Of a DNA stretch of 64,000 bases, positions 29,866-39,163 are shown one piece after another. Numbering within the stretch: the stretch's first letter is position 1; every line of letters begins with the position of its first letter. The notes below the pieces were generated by a model that made no database searches, was not told where the DNA came from, and was given only the letters and a program-made list of their open reading frames with translations. The DNA comes from Paraburkholderia metrosideri (GTDB taxonomy: Bacteria; Pseudomonadota; Gammaproteobacteria; Burkholderiales; Burkholderiaceae): contig NZ_CAJHCP010000009.1 of NCBI RefSeq assembly GCF_904848625.1, forward strand, positions 327,525 to 391,524. The letters run 5' to 3'. The position numbers were made by a program, and so were the translations under genes.

Positions 29866-31329
29866 TCACGAATCGTCGCGCAGGGAGTGCAGTTGGCGAA
29901 CTTTGTCGTACAGCCACTGGAAAAGCGAATGGTCTGTCTCTTTCGTCGCAGGAATCGGGGTCATGAGTTTGCCAATCGCATCCTGACGGTAGGCCAGCAA
30001 TTGACACATCTGCTTCGCCACTTGCGGATGCTCCTTCAGGAACGAAGTCATATCGTCCTTGCTGACCTGATATAGCAGGCAAGGGGTAAGCGTCACAATG
30101 GAAACACGCATGGGAAGTCCAGCAAGCAACCCGGTTTCGCCAAAAGTTTCGTCCGGCCCGATACGAGCGATTTCGCGGCTGCCGGACGATTCAGCAAAGC
30201 TAACGGCGAGTGCCCCCGAGTGCACAATCGAAAGACTGTCGGGTACCGTTTCGGCAGCCAGAACCTGTTGATTGGTCTGGTACTCGTGTCGCGAAAGTCG
30301 TGATGCAAGACGAGTGACTTCATCGCTTGTGAGGCTTTCGAACAGGCTCACCCGTTTCAATAGCGCTTCCTTGGCATCATGCGCGGTAGCGGTTGGCGCG
30401 GGCATCCCTAGCGCACGCAGTGCCACGCCTGAGGCGGCGAGATGTCGATAGCAGAGGTCAAAAAGCTCATTGGACGCGTTGAGCTTTTTGCTCATATCGT
30501 CGACGAATCCAACCACCTCGTACTGCACTGAGTTCAGTGTGGTGTGCTTCATGCGGGCCGAGGGTGCAGGGACGGCAAGGATAGCGTTGCAACCGGTCAG
30601 CGCCTGGCCCAAAGCATCGAGCACCGTCTTGGGCCGTGCCTCCGGCTCAATTTCCAGGACTAGCGACAGACCGTGAACATTTGCCGGCCTGCTGTTGTTG
30701 GAAATCTTTGCCTTCGCGGCGACAGCATTGGGAACAATCAACGTGTTTCCCTGACCGGTCAGCAAATGCGTGGCGCGCCAGTTCATCTCGACTACCTTGC
30801 CTTCAACGTCATCGATCACCACCCAGTCGCCAACCAGATAAGGCTCGGTGGTGTTAAGCACGATGCCTGCGAAAACGTCGCTGAGTGTGCTCTGGATTGC
30901 CAGGCCCAGCACGATAGCAAGGGCCCCCGATGTAGCAACCAGGCCACGCACCGGCAGCTCGAGGACGAATCCAAGAGCGGCCACGACCGCAGCGAGAAAC
31001 ACAACCGCACCAAATACGTCGGAGAACAATCGCTGTCGTCGCCATGCGTTCGGTAGCAACAGTGTGTCGAGCGAAAGAGTCAGCAGCCGTGCACCCATCA
31101 GCCACCAGATTATTTCCAGCACCTGCCCGAGCCAGTGCAGTTCGACCGCGTTCGCGTCGGGTGCCTGAGCGACTGGACTCAGGCCGGACGAAAAAAGTAC
31201 CCAACTCAACACGGAAAAAAGTGCGAGCCGTATCAGGAGACGAGAGAATTCATGAGCAGGAAGCCGGAAACGCCACACGATGACGTCGATAGCGACAATA
31301 CCGAATCCAGAAATCAGCGGATAGTTCAC
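29866..31329 (-). CDS. MscS-type channel with C-terminal cyclic-nucleotide-binding domain
   Basis: About 487 residues. Several N-terminal membrane helices, the pore-lining region (ALAIVLGLAIQSTLSDVFAG), and the MscS beta domain (GDWVVIDDVEGKVVEMNWRAT, NTLIVPNA) are followed by a cNMP-type domain from about residue 335 (LFESLTSDEVTRLASRL, then GPDETFGETGLLAGLP). Such channels are gated by nucleotide binding rather than, or in addition to, membrane tension. GTG at 31329 has GGGGAG 6 nt upstream; an ATG at 31368 lacks a site and lies in an inverted repeat. The last segment (EHPQVAKQMCQLLAYRQDA) is the C helix. Confidence 0.9.
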   Translation of the reverse strand: MNYPLISGFGIVAIDVIVWRFRLPAHEFSRLLIRLALFSVLSWVLFSSGLSPVAQAPDANAVELHWLGQVLEIIWWLMGARLLTLSLDTLLLPNAWRRQRLFSDVFGAVVFLAAVVAALGFVLELPVRGLVATSGALAIVLGLAIQSTLSDVFAGIVLNTTEPYLVGDWVVIDDVEGKVVEMNWRATHLLTGQGNTLIVPNAVAAKAKISNNSRPANVHGLSLVLEIEPEARPKTVLDALGQALTGCNAILAVPAPSARMKHTTLNSVQYEVVGFVDDMSKKLNASNELFDLCYRHLAASGVALRALGMPAPTATAHDAKEALLKRVSLFESLTSDEVTRLASRLSRHEYQTNQQVLAAETVPDSLSIVHSGALAVSFAESSGSREIARIGPDETFGETGLLAGLPMRVSIVTLTPCLLYQVSKDDMTSFLKEHPQVAKQMCQLLAYRQDAIGKLMTPIPATKETDHSLFQWLYDKVRQLHSLRDDS

Positions 31330-31365
31330 TGGCGGCTCCCCAAGAGGCAACCTTGGGAGGATACA

Positions 31366-31394
31366 CATATCGTTTTTTTGCGGGTAACGATATG
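31366..31394. promoter_or_regulatory. Inverted repeat upstream of the channel gene
   Basis: CATATCGTT and AACGATATG form a perfect 9-bp inverted repeat with an 11-bp spacer, 37 bp before the GTG start of the MscS-type gene. A candidate operator or a hairpin in the leader; the regulator is unknown. Confidence 0.45.
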
Positions 31395-31447
31395 CTGATC
31401 AACGAAGCGGAATCGTGCGCAGTCCAGCCGATCGAGACGCGTGCCTA

Positions 31448-32422
31448 CTAGTCGACCACCTCTCCGCTGTTTCGCTCGCTGGCCGACTTACGCTTCCTTC
31501 GAAGTGACGGGGACCGTTCGTTCAGACGAGAGACGGCTTCTTTCTCGGCAGCACCCGCAACGGCAAACAGCCGACGATATTCGGCCGGCGTGGTTTCCTT
31601 CGACGCCTTGAACTGCCGATTGAAATTAGCGACATGCGCAAAGCCCGAATTGGCAGCGATGACCGACACAGGCAGCGTGGTGTCAGCCAGCATTCGGCAT
31701 GCGTGTCCAATGCGAACCCGGGCGATATACCGGCCAACGCTCTCACCGATATGCTGGACGAAGTAACGGGTCAGCGTGCGTTCCGACAGGCTTGCCGCTT
31801 CGCAAAGCTGCGATAGGCGCAACGGTTCGGCAAAGTGCGCATCGATCATCGAAAGAACCCGATTGATCCGTTCGGGCTCATGGCCAGACGGACCGGCGTT
31901 TGTCTGGTTAAACGCTTGCGGTGAAGCAAGCGGTTGGCCGGGTGCGTCGGCAAGCGTGCACAAAATATCGAGCGCGGCGCCAAGTCGCTCGCGCGCCGCA
32001 TTCGACAGCAGTTGCTCCAGGCGTCCGCGCATCCAGTTTCCGGCGAGCGGCTCGAAAGCCAGTCCGCACGCGGCCCTACGTAAGAGTTTGTGCAACGGCC
32101 CATATTCGGGGCAACAATCGGCCATGCGCCGTGCCCAAACGCCGTCGAACCACATGACGATCGCAACCTGTGGCGACGACGGATCGATTGAACGATTCGA
32201 CGCCCAGGTATGCGGAAGATCCGGTGGCACCAGCACGAGATCTTCTGCCTCGTATCCGCTCACGGAGTCGCCGATATAGCGCTTTCCATGACTATTCATG
32301 GTCAGTGTTAACTCGTACTCCGGATGGTGATGCCACTCGAACGGAATACGCGGCAGTCGCCGATGGTAAACCCGCACCGAACAGTCTTCGCCAAGGTCTA
32401 CATGTTCATAGGCTGGTTTCAT
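31448..32422 (-). CDS. AraC family transcriptional regulator
   Basis: 324 residues. N-terminal cupin-type sensor (FEWHHHPEYELTLTMNSHG, with VPPDLPHTW at the second strand), then two HTH units (LSQLCEAASLSERTLTRYF and VSVIAANSGFAHVANFNRQFK) near residues 205-285. The C-terminal 35 residues are basic and unusual in length (SLRRKRKSASERN). Divergent from the DUF1479 gene by 92 bp, so it likely activates the dioxygenase/binding protein/aldo-keto reductase operon; sugars are the typical inducers of this branch. Confidence 0.9.
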   Translation of the reverse strand: MKPAYEHVDLGEDCSVRVYHRRLPRIPFEWHHHPEYELTLTMNSHGKRYIGDSVSGYEAEDLVLVPPDLPHTWASNRSIDPSSPQVAIVMWFDGVWARRMADCCPEYGPLHKLLRRAACGLAFEPLAGNWMRGRLEQLLSNAARERLGAALDILCTLADAPGQPLASPQAFNQTNAGPSGHEPERINRVLSMIDAHFAEPLRLSQLCEAASLSERTLTRYFVQHIGESVGRYIARVRIGHACRMLADTTLPVSVIAANSGFAHVANFNRQFKASKETTPAEYRRLFAVAGAAEKEAVSRLNERSPSLRRKRKSASERNSGEVVD

Positions 32423-32514
32423 GGCCGAAAACGCAAATTAATTGCCGGAATAGTATCACCGGAGAGCGTCTCTCCGTCATATCCTTGAGCCACTAGATCG
32501 ACACGGAGACATTC

Positions 32515-33759
32515 ATGGCTTTGACAATTGACGATTTGCCGGGCGCCATCAGGCAAGCGAAAAAGGAACTGCGGGCGGCATTGCCGAACTACCGGGAAGT
32601 GTTCGCCGAAGTCGAGGCAGCAATCAGCGCTGAAGCGAAACGTATCGCCGGCCAACGGGATCGCGGGGAAAATGTTATTCCCGAGATTCAATTCTCCGAC
32701 ATAGTCGAGCAGCGTGTTACGTCGGATCAGATCGACGTCATCAAGGCGCGCGGCGCATGCGTGATTCGCAACGTTTTTCCGCGTGAAAAAGTGCAAGGCT
32801 GGGACCGGGATATCGCTGAATATGTCGAGCGTAACAACCTCGACAAACGCCTGGAGAACCGCGCGGAGGACAAATATTTTGGGCAATTGGCCTCCAGTAA
32901 ACCTCAGATATATGGCGTGTACTGGTCAAAGCCGCAAGTGCTGGCCCGGCAGTCGGAATCACTGACAGCAGCGCGGGTTTTTCTCAACAGATTGTGGCGC
33001 AATGAGAGCGACGGGCAGATTCACTTCGACCCGGAGCACGTGCCGGTCTATGCCGACCGTTTGCGTCGTCGTCCACCGGGGTCTGAGTCGCTGGGCTTGT
33101 CAGCGCATTGCGACGGCGGATCGGTCGAGCGCTGGATCGAAGGCAATTTCAGGAAGGTGTACCGCCATGTGTTTGCGGGGAACTGGCGCGACTACGATGC
33201 ATTCGACGCGGCCTTTCGACCCGACGTGCAGGAAATTGCATCGCCAGCCGTATGTTCAATGTTTCGCACGTTCCAGGGCTGGACCGCCTTAACGCCTCAA
33301 GGTCCAGGCGACGGCACTCTGCAACTCGTGCCTATTGCCAATTCGATGGCATACATCCTGTTGCGCGCCCTTCAGGACGATGTCGCAGATGATGACCTGT
33401 GCGGTGCAATGCCCGGACGCGCTCTATCAATCAAGCCGGAGTTTCATGCGCCTTTGTTCGAGGCATTGTCATCGATTCCTCAAATGGAAGCGGGGGACAC
33501 GGTGTTCTGGCACAGCGATGTTATCCATGCGGTCGAAGACGAACATAAGGGTTCGGGCTACAGCAATGTGATGTACATCGCGTCAGCTCCAGCGTGTGCC
33601 AAGAACGACGCTTACCTGAAGCGGCAATTGCCGAGCTTCCTGAAAGGCGAGAGCCCGCCCGATTTTCCGACTGACCACTTCGAAGTCGATTTCACCGGAC
33701 GCGCAACGCCCGACGATTTAACGCCCCTTGGCAAGGCGCAACTAGGGTTTGACCTGTAG
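32515..33759 (+). CDS. DUF1479 family protein, putative non-haem iron oxygenase
   Basis: 414 residues matching DUF1479 (YbiU-like) in pattern: GACVIRNVFPREKVQGWDRDI, IYGVYWSKPQ, and the central LSAHCDGGSVERWIEG, with a later DTVFWHSDVIHAVE. The HCD and H pair fit the iron-binding triad of a double-stranded beta-helix oxygenase. The reaction is unknown for this family. Ribosome site GGAGACATTC precedes the ATG. A carbohydrate-type binding protein and an aldo-keto reductase follow, forming an operon that suggests an oxidised sugar-like substrate. Confidence 0.85.
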   Translation: MALTIDDLPGAIRQAKKELRAALPNYREVFAEVEAAISAEAKRIAGQRDRGENVIPEIQFSDIVEQRVTSDQIDVIKARGACVIRNVFPREKVQGWDRDIAEYVERNNLDKRLENRAEDKYFGQLASSKPQIYGVYWSKPQVLARQSESLTAARVFLNRLWRNESDGQIHFDPEHVPVYADRLRRRPPGSESLGLSAHCDGGSVERWIEGNFRKVYRHVFAGNWRDYDAFDAAFRPDVQEIASPAVCSMFRTFQGWTALTPQGPGDGTLQLVPIANSMAYILLRALQDDVADDDLCGAMPGRALSIKPEFHAPLFEALSSIPQMEAGDTVFWHSDVIHAVEDEHKGSGYSNVMYIASAPACAKNDAYLKRQLPSFLKGESPPDFPTDHFEVDFTGRATPDDLTPLGKAQLGFDL

Positions 33760-33859
33760 ATCGAACCACGACTGACCCGCATGAAAGCGAGTGTGTCCGC
33801 GTGTTCAGGTCTTTCCTGAACACGCCACTCGAACCATAACGAAAAATCCGGAGACTGCA

Positions 33860-35107
33860 ATGAAACGATCATTAAAACTGGTTGCGATAGCTGCGGCCCT
33901 GCTCATGAGTGGAACCCAATCTGCGTTTGCCGCCGAGCAGCTGTCGGTGTTGCATTGGTGGACCTCCGGCGGCGAATCGAAAGCAGTTCGCGTGCTGAAG
34001 GATGATATGAGCAAACAGGGCTACGAATGGAAGGATTTCGCCATCGCAGGGGGAGCGGGTGCGGCAGCCATGACGGCGCTGAAGACCCAGGTGATTTCAG
34101 GCAATGCGCCTTCGGCTGCGCAGATCAAGGGTCCGCTGATTCAGGATTGGGCTGAACAAGGTTCGCTTGTCACGATTGATCAGGCAGCGACGGACTGGAA
34201 AGCGCACACACCTGCGCAAATAGACCGCGCGATGAAGGCGGGCGGTCACTATGTGGCGGCCCCCTTCTCGGTGCATCGAATCAACTGGCTGTGGATAAAC
34301 AAGACCGCGCTGGATAAGGTCGGTGGCACGCCGCCAACGACGTGGCCGGAGTTCTTCGCGCTTGCCGACAAGTTTCGCGCAGCGGGCATCACGCCGGTTG
34401 CTCATGGCGGTCAACCCTGGCAGGACATGACCATCTGGGAAACAGTCGTACTGTCTCAAGGTACTGACTTTTACCGGAAAGCCCTCGTCGATCTCGATCA
34501 GAAGACGCTGACCTCGCCGCAAATGGTACAAGTATTCGAGACCGTCCAGAAGATCCGCAGTTACTTCGATAAGGGCTATCACGGCCGCGACTGGAACCTC
34601 GCGACTGCGATGGTGATTTCCGGCACGGGCGGCATGCAGTTTATGGGCGACTGGGCAAAAGGGGAGTTCGCCAACGCCAACAAGAAAGCCGACGTTGACT
34701 ATGTTTGTGCCGCGGCGCCAGGAACGTCGAATGCCTATACATACACAGCGGATGCGTTCGTGTTCTTTCAGCAGAATGGTAAAAAAGAAGCGACTCCCGG
34801 CCAGCTTGCGCTCGCGAAAACGATCATGTCCCCGGACTTCCAGGAGCAATTCAGTCTCTACAAAGGATCGATTCCCGTTCGACTCGATGTGCCGATGGAC
34901 AAGTTTGATGCCTGCGCCAAAAAATCGCGCGCAGACGAGCAGGCCACCATCAAGTCGGGTGGATTCTTGCCGTCGCTGGCTTTCGGCGAACTTCAGTCCT
35001 CGGAGACGGCCGGCGCCATCACCGACGTCGTTACGAATTTCATGAACTCGAATGAAGATCCGAAAGAAGGTGTACGCAAACTGGCCGCTGCTGCAAAGGT
35101 CAAGTAG
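33860..35107 (+). CDS. Carbohydrate ABC transporter substrate-binding protein
   Basis: 415 residues of the family 1 solute-binding proteins. Signal peptide MKRSLKLVAIAAALLMSGTQ ending AFAA, then LSVLHWWTSGGESKAVRVL, the usual start of sugar binders, and PTTWPEFFALADKFRAAGITPVAHGG in the middle. Start at 33860 rather than the upstream in-frame 33791. No permease or ATPase genes follow; an aldo-keto reductase is next. It must use components encoded elsewhere, or the operon has lost them. Confidence 0.9.
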   Translation: MKRSLKLVAIAAALLMSGTQSAFAAEQLSVLHWWTSGGESKAVRVLKDDMSKQGYEWKDFAIAGGAGAAAMTALKTQVISGNAPSAAQIKGPLIQDWAEQGSLVTIDQAATDWKAHTPAQIDRAMKAGGHYVAAPFSVHRINWLWINKTALDKVGGTPPTTWPEFFALADKFRAAGITPVAHGGQPWQDMTIWETVVLSQGTDFYRKALVDLDQKTLTSPQMVQVFETVQKIRSYFDKGYHGRDWNLATAMVISGTGGMQFMGDWAKGEFANANKKADVDYVCAAAPGTSNAYTYTADAFVFFQQNGKKEATPGQLALAKTIMSPDFQEQFSLYKGSIPVRLDVPMDKFDACAKKSRADEQATIKSGGFLPSLAFGELQSSETAGAITDVVTNFMNSNEDPKEGVRKLAAAAKVK

Positions 35108-35165
35108 CAACGCGCGTCATGCCAACCGGGTTTGAGACGTTTTACCCTCACTGACAGGAGAAGAG

Positions 35166-36179
35166 ATGGATCCGGTAGGAAAGCGTAAATGGCCTCGTTC
35201 GGGGCTCGAGACAACCGTGATGGGTTTCGGCGCTGCGCCGATCGGCAACATTTTCAGGCCGATCAGTGAAGAGGACTCGGCAGACCTGATCAAGGCAGCG
35301 TGGGACGAGGGCGTGCGCTACTTCGACACCGCGCCGATGTACGGGCATGGGTTGAGCGAGGCACGCTGCGGTCAGGGGCTGCGCTGGTATCCACGCGATC
35401 AGTATGTGCTGTCGACCAAGGTAGGGCGCCTGCTGAAGCCGCGCAAGCGCGCTGAGATCGACTTCGCGCCGTGGGTTGACGGACTGCCGTTCGAAGTGGT
35501 TTTCGACTACAGCTATGACGGCACGATGCGTTCGATCGAGGATAGCCTGCAGCGCCTGGCGCTGGAGCACATCGATATTGCGCTGATTCACGACATTGAT
35601 GTCCCTACGCATGGAGAGCGTCAGCCCGAGATGTTCGAGGCGGCGATGGCGGGGGCGTCGAAGGCCCTGTTGAAGCTACGTGACGAAGGTGTGGTGAAGG
35701 CGGTAGGGCTCGGTGTGAACCAGTGGCAGGTTGCGCACGAAGCGATTCGCCGCCAGGACTTCGACTGCCTGCTGCTGGCTGGGCGCTACACGTTGCTCGA
35801 GCAGGATGCGCTGGATGGCTTTCTGCCGCTGTGCGAAAAGCAGCAGGTGTCGGTCATTCTAGGTGGCGGCTACAACAGCGGCATTCTGGCGACCGGCGCG
35901 GTGCCGGGCGCGAAATACAACTATTCGCTGGCGCCGGAACCGATTCTTGAGCGGGTCCGCAACATCGAGCAGGTCTGTCATGAGTACTCGGTGCCGCTAA
36001 AGGCAGCGTCGTTGCAATTCGTGCTCGGTCATCCAGCGATTCCGACCAACATTCCCGGGGTTCGTACGGTCGCCCAGTTGGAAGAGAACCTGCAAACCTT
36101 CCGGGCAGACATTCCCCCAGCGTTCTGGGCCGAGTTGAAACGCCGGGAACTGATCCGGCAGGATGCGCCGACGCCTTAA
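35166..36179 (+). CDS. Aldo/keto reductase, fucose/threo-aldose dehydrogenase-like
   Basis: 337 residues with the AKR barrel: catalytic tetrad Asp54 (YFDTAPMYGHG), Tyr59, Lys85 (STKVGRLL) and a His in IALIHDID. The YGHGLSEARCGQGLRWYPRDQ pattern is that of D-threo-aldose/L-fucose 1-dehydrogenases and pyridoxal 4-dehydrogenase. It would oxidise the anomeric carbon of an aldose to a lactone with NAD(P). It ends an operon with a sugar-binding protein and DUF1479 protein, so a free-sugar substrate fits. Confidence 0.9.
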   Translation: MDPVGKRKWPRSGLETTVMGFGAAPIGNIFRPISEEDSADLIKAAWDEGVRYFDTAPMYGHGLSEARCGQGLRWYPRDQYVLSTKVGRLLKPRKRAEIDFAPWVDGLPFEVVFDYSYDGTMRSIEDSLQRLALEHIDIALIHDIDVPTHGERQPEMFEAAMAGASKALLKLRDEGVVKAVGLGVNQWQVAHEAIRRQDFDCLLLAGRYTLLEQDALDGFLPLCEKQQVSVILGGGYNSGILATGAVPGAKYNYSLAPEPILERVRNIEQVCHEYSVPLKAASLQFVLGHPAIPTNIPGVRTVAQLEENLQTFRADIPPAFWAELKRRELIRQDAPTP

Positions 36180-36238
36180 TAACCTCACTTGCGAACGCGC
36201 GTTTCGCAGTTCATAGCTAGCTCCCTCAGCGACGTGCG

Positions 36239-36379
36239 ATGAAGGCCGTAGACGCTGACGCGAATGTCCACGTCGACGTCGACCAGAAAACGGTCAGCGT
36301 TGATTCGTGGCTCATGCCTGAAGAGTTCATCGTGGCCTTTGTCGAAGAGGACTATGACGTGAGGATTGTCGAAGCCTAG
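36239..36379 (+). pseudogene. C-terminal fragment of a heavy-metal-associated (HMA) domain protein
   Basis: 46 codons read MKAVDADANVHVDVDQKTVS, VDSWLMPEEF, IVAFVEEDYDVRIVEA. This matches the second half of a CopZ-type HMA domain (alpha 1 end, beta 2, alpha 2, beta 4). The MxCxxC metal-binding loop and the first strand are missing because the sequence upstream is unrelated. Whether the ATG here is used is unknown; without the CxxC motif it cannot bind copper in the usual way. Too short for standard ORF calling. Confidence 0.6.
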
Positions 36380-36485
36380 AGAGTGCTGCTTGCGCAGTCT
36401 TCAGTGTGCTGCATCCAGCGGTTGAATCCGTCCTCAGGCAGAAGCCGCTCGTTAGAGTTCTCGGCCTTGCGCACCACAGTCGCCG

Positions 36486-36575
36486 GTGGCGCCGCGACCC
36501 AGCCAGCCGGCCGAACGCTGGCAGAAACTCACTGGCTGCCCGGTGCTGGGAGCCTATGGGCTCTCGGAAGTCATC
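36486..36575 (+). pseudogene. Short relic of an acyl-CoA/AMP ligase
   Basis: The stretch AERWQKLTGCPVLGAYGLSE is like the core of long-chain acyl-CoA ligases, around the adenylate-binding YGLSE motif. The sequence on both sides is unrelated and no catalytic lysine domain is present. A fragment only about 25 codons long, so the call is tentative. Confidence 0.35.
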
Positions 36576-36961
36576 GCCGGGCAGGGGATCGCGCTCGCGG
36601 TCATCCTGATCTGCCGACGCGTTGGTGCGGCGGATGCCTGGATGAAATTCAAAGGGCGCTTCCGGGTCCACTACGAACTGACGTGGCAGACGACTCGCGG
36701 CTATGAAGCGTCTGCTACAGAATGGTTCGGCCGGACGTTCTAACGTCAGCGGCAGCCGGAAAACGGTTGCCCTTCCGCCGTTGCCGACCTGGCATGGAAT
36801 AGTCCATCGATCGCCCGTCGCGCAAGACATTGCGTCCTTTTGTTACGTTTTCGCGACACTCTTTTTTTTTCCTTTCTTGAGTTTGCAGGAGGTGCCGTAT
36901 CCTCCGGCGCGCAGTAACAAATGAACCAATCCAAAAGATACTCAGGGACACTGAATTACAG

Positions 36962-38128
36962 ATGAAGAACAGCACCCTCAAGGCAACGGTTATCGCTGTT
37001 GCCGCTTTCGCCGCATCCTCGGCAGCAATGGCACAGTCGTCAGTCACCCTGTACGGCATGCTCGACGCAGGTATCAGCTACACCTCGAACGTTAATGGCC
37101 ACTCGGTAGTCGCCATGGTTGGCGGTGCCTCAGGTTCGAACAAGTGGGGCATCCAGGGTCAGGAAGACCTAGGCGGCGGCCTCAAGGCGGTCTTCAAGCT
37201 CGAAAATGGTTTCAACATTGCGACCGGCGGCATCGGCGGCCAGGGCCCAATTGGCTCCTCGCGTTCGCTGTTCAATCGCCAGGCCTACGTAGGCGTCACT
37301 TCGGACCAGTACGGTACGCTGCGTCTGGGTCGCCAGATCGATGCCGTGACGGAAATGGTTCAAGGCCTGACGGGCGACGGCATTTCGGCTTCGACGTTCT
37401 CGACCCCGGGCGACGTGGACAACAACGACAACACGACGAACCAGAACAACGCCGTCAAGTACATTTCGCCGATTTTCCACGGCCTCCAGGCTGAAGGCGC
37501 GTACTCGTTCGGTGGCGTTGCCGGTGCTATGGGTTCGGGTCAATCGTGGTCGGTGGCTACGGACTACGCTCAAGGCGGCCTGACGGTCGCTGGCGGCTAC
37601 TTCCATGCTGCAAACCAGGGCGCGGCCGGCTGGCAGAACGCAACGGCACAACCGTCGTTCGGTGGTGCTCTGGGCTACCCGAGCTCGGGTTACAACGGTG
37701 GCAATGCGTTCAAGAGCGCGGGCATCGCTCAAATCGCTGGCCAATACCAGTTTGGTCAGTACACGGCTGGCCTGCGCTACTCGAACGCTCAGTACCAGGG
37801 TAACGATGGCCAACAGTCGATCCATTTCAACGTGGTGGGTGCCCTTCTGCAGTATCAGGCAACCCCGGCGCTGTCGCTGGCTGCTGGCTACACGTACGTC
37901 TACGGTTCGGCAGCCACGCCTGCGCAAGCCGCTGAGGGCCGCACGATGGCTTCGATCAACCAGGCGTCGCTGGGTGCTACGTACGCACTGTCGAAGCTTA
38001 CCTCGCTATACGCGATGGGTGCCTACGTTCATGCTCAGGGCGCTCAGGCTTCGGCTGCGGACTTCGGCAATACCGCATCGGGCGGCAACCAGGTTCAAGC
38101 CAACATTGGCATCTACCACCGGTTCTAA
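36962..38128 (+). CDS. Gram-negative porin (Burkholderia OpcP/OmpC type)
   Basis: 388 residues. Signal peptide MKNSTLKATVIAVAAFAASS ending AMA; mature QSSVTLYGMLDAGISYTSNV is the typical first strand of burkholderial trimeric porins. The L3 constriction-loop region (RQAYVGVTSDQYGTLRLGRQ) and a C-terminal Phe in IGIYHRF (for BAM recognition) are present. It forms a general channel in the outer membrane. It stands alone, with a long AT-rich leader and a terminator after it. Codon use is strongly biased toward abundant tRNAs, a sign of high expression. Confidence 0.95.
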   Translation: MKNSTLKATVIAVAAFAASSAAMAQSSVTLYGMLDAGISYTSNVNGHSVVAMVGGASGSNKWGIQGQEDLGGGLKAVFKLENGFNIATGGIGGQGPIGSSRSLFNRQAYVGVTSDQYGTLRLGRQIDAVTEMVQGLTGDGISASTFSTPGDVDNNDNTTNQNNAVKYISPIFHGLQAEGAYSFGGVAGAMGSGQSWSVATDYAQGGLTVAGGYFHAANQGAAGWQNATAQPSFGGALGYPSSGYNGGNAFKSAGIAQIAGQYQFGQYTAGLRYSNAQYQGNDGQQSIHFNVVGALLQYQATPALSLAAGYTYVYGSAATPAQAAEGRTMASINQASLGATYALSKLTSLYAMGAYVHAQGAQASAADFGNTASGGNQVQANIGIYHRF

Positions 38129-38195
38129 TCGCATATTCAAACGCCTGGGGTAGTGGACGCACGACCCCAGACAAAAGAATCCCGGTAGTGAATTG

Positions 38196-38238
38196 CACCC
38201 CAAAAGTTGGACATTGGTCCAATCTTTGGGGTGTTTTT
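38196..38238 (+). terminator. Terminator of the porin gene
   Basis: CACCCCAAA and TTTGGGGTG pair, with further internal pairing (GTTGGAC/GTCCAAT), followed by TTTTT. It begins 68 bp after the porin stop. The TGCACCCCAAAAGTTGGAC part also resembles an IS3-type end, so an element relic cannot be excluded. Confidence 0.7.
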
Positions 38239-38739
38239 CATGTTCACCGAACGTTGCATTGTCCCAATCCGAATCAGTCGTATTGGGACAGGTCATGAAC
38301 AGAAGCGCCCATCTGGCCACAGCCGTACGGCCGCTCTCGCTCGATAACACGACAATCCCCTCTGCGCTTTTGTAAGACTGCTTCGGTCGTCTTGATCCGG
38401 TCAGCGTGCTGCACAGCGCGGCCAGCTACGGCCTTGCCCAACCTGGCGACAGCGCCGTTGCGATATCAGTTGGCTCGACCTCGCCCGTGCTCCACGAACG
38501 ATGACCGATGACAGTGAGAGACTTCGATCCAGGAGTCGTCGCGACATACAGATCGTTGGCATCAAGAGGGTCTGCATCGAAGGTGACTGCATGGCCGCAT
38601 TTCGAGCCGCTTGACCAGCGGCGTTGTCCCATCGGCCGCATGTTGCGAGAACACGATCAAGCTATCCCATCACTGCCTGCTCCCCCCTTTGACGTTTGCG
38701 CCGCCGCAGCGGACGGCGGCGCAAATCCCGCAATTAAAG
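38239..38739. other. Intergenic, no supported gene
   Basis: Short frames only. A minus-strand frame at 38426-38641 has moderately protein-like text but no start context or family. Confidence 0.35.
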
Positions 38740-39163
38740 TTATTGCGCTGCCGGTGCGCCGATGCCATCGATATCCGGCGCCCAACCCGAAGGGTTCGAG
38801 AAGATCAGCGCATTCGCGGTGCCCGACCTGAAGGTGCCGGTCACAGAGAGAGTCGAAATAGTGTTCCATCCACCGGTCGGCGGAAACGACACGGTGACAG
38901 GCGTCGATCCGTTGAAGCTGATGTCCGCCGAGCGTGGCGACGAGTCTCCGTTCGCATAACCGACCAGCACGGTATAAACCCCGTCAGCGGGCGCACTGAT
39001 GTTGTTGATCGTCAACGTCCCGCCGTTGCCGACATAGCCGACGTCCGCCCCCCCCGAACAAGTGCTGCATGCCGAGATACTCGCGCCACCGGCAAGTACG
39101 CTGCTCGACGCTTCTGCTTCGTAGGTGGCCTTGAACGGCGGTAGCGTGACGGGGCCTGCGACG
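38740..39163 (-). pseudogene. C-terminal carbohydrate-binding module of a lost secreted enzyme
   Basis: About 140 residues at the end of a minus-strand frame form a CBM35/CBM6-like beta-sandwich: YEAEASSSVLAGGASISAC, VGYVGNGGTLTINNISAP, DGVYTVLVGYANGD, and the last strand APDIDGIGAP before the stop. The EAE opening and the closing DID-I pattern are those of calcium- and sugar-binding modules. The upstream coding part is replaced at 39164 by the IS6 element end, so the catalytic domain and signal peptide are gone. The frame that continues into the IS is only antisense to the transposase. Confidence 0.65.

Noticed and set aside
38193..38240. IS3-family end next to the porin gene
   Set aside because: The sequence resembles an IS3-type terminal repeat, but no second end or transposase is nearby and it works equally well as a terminator.
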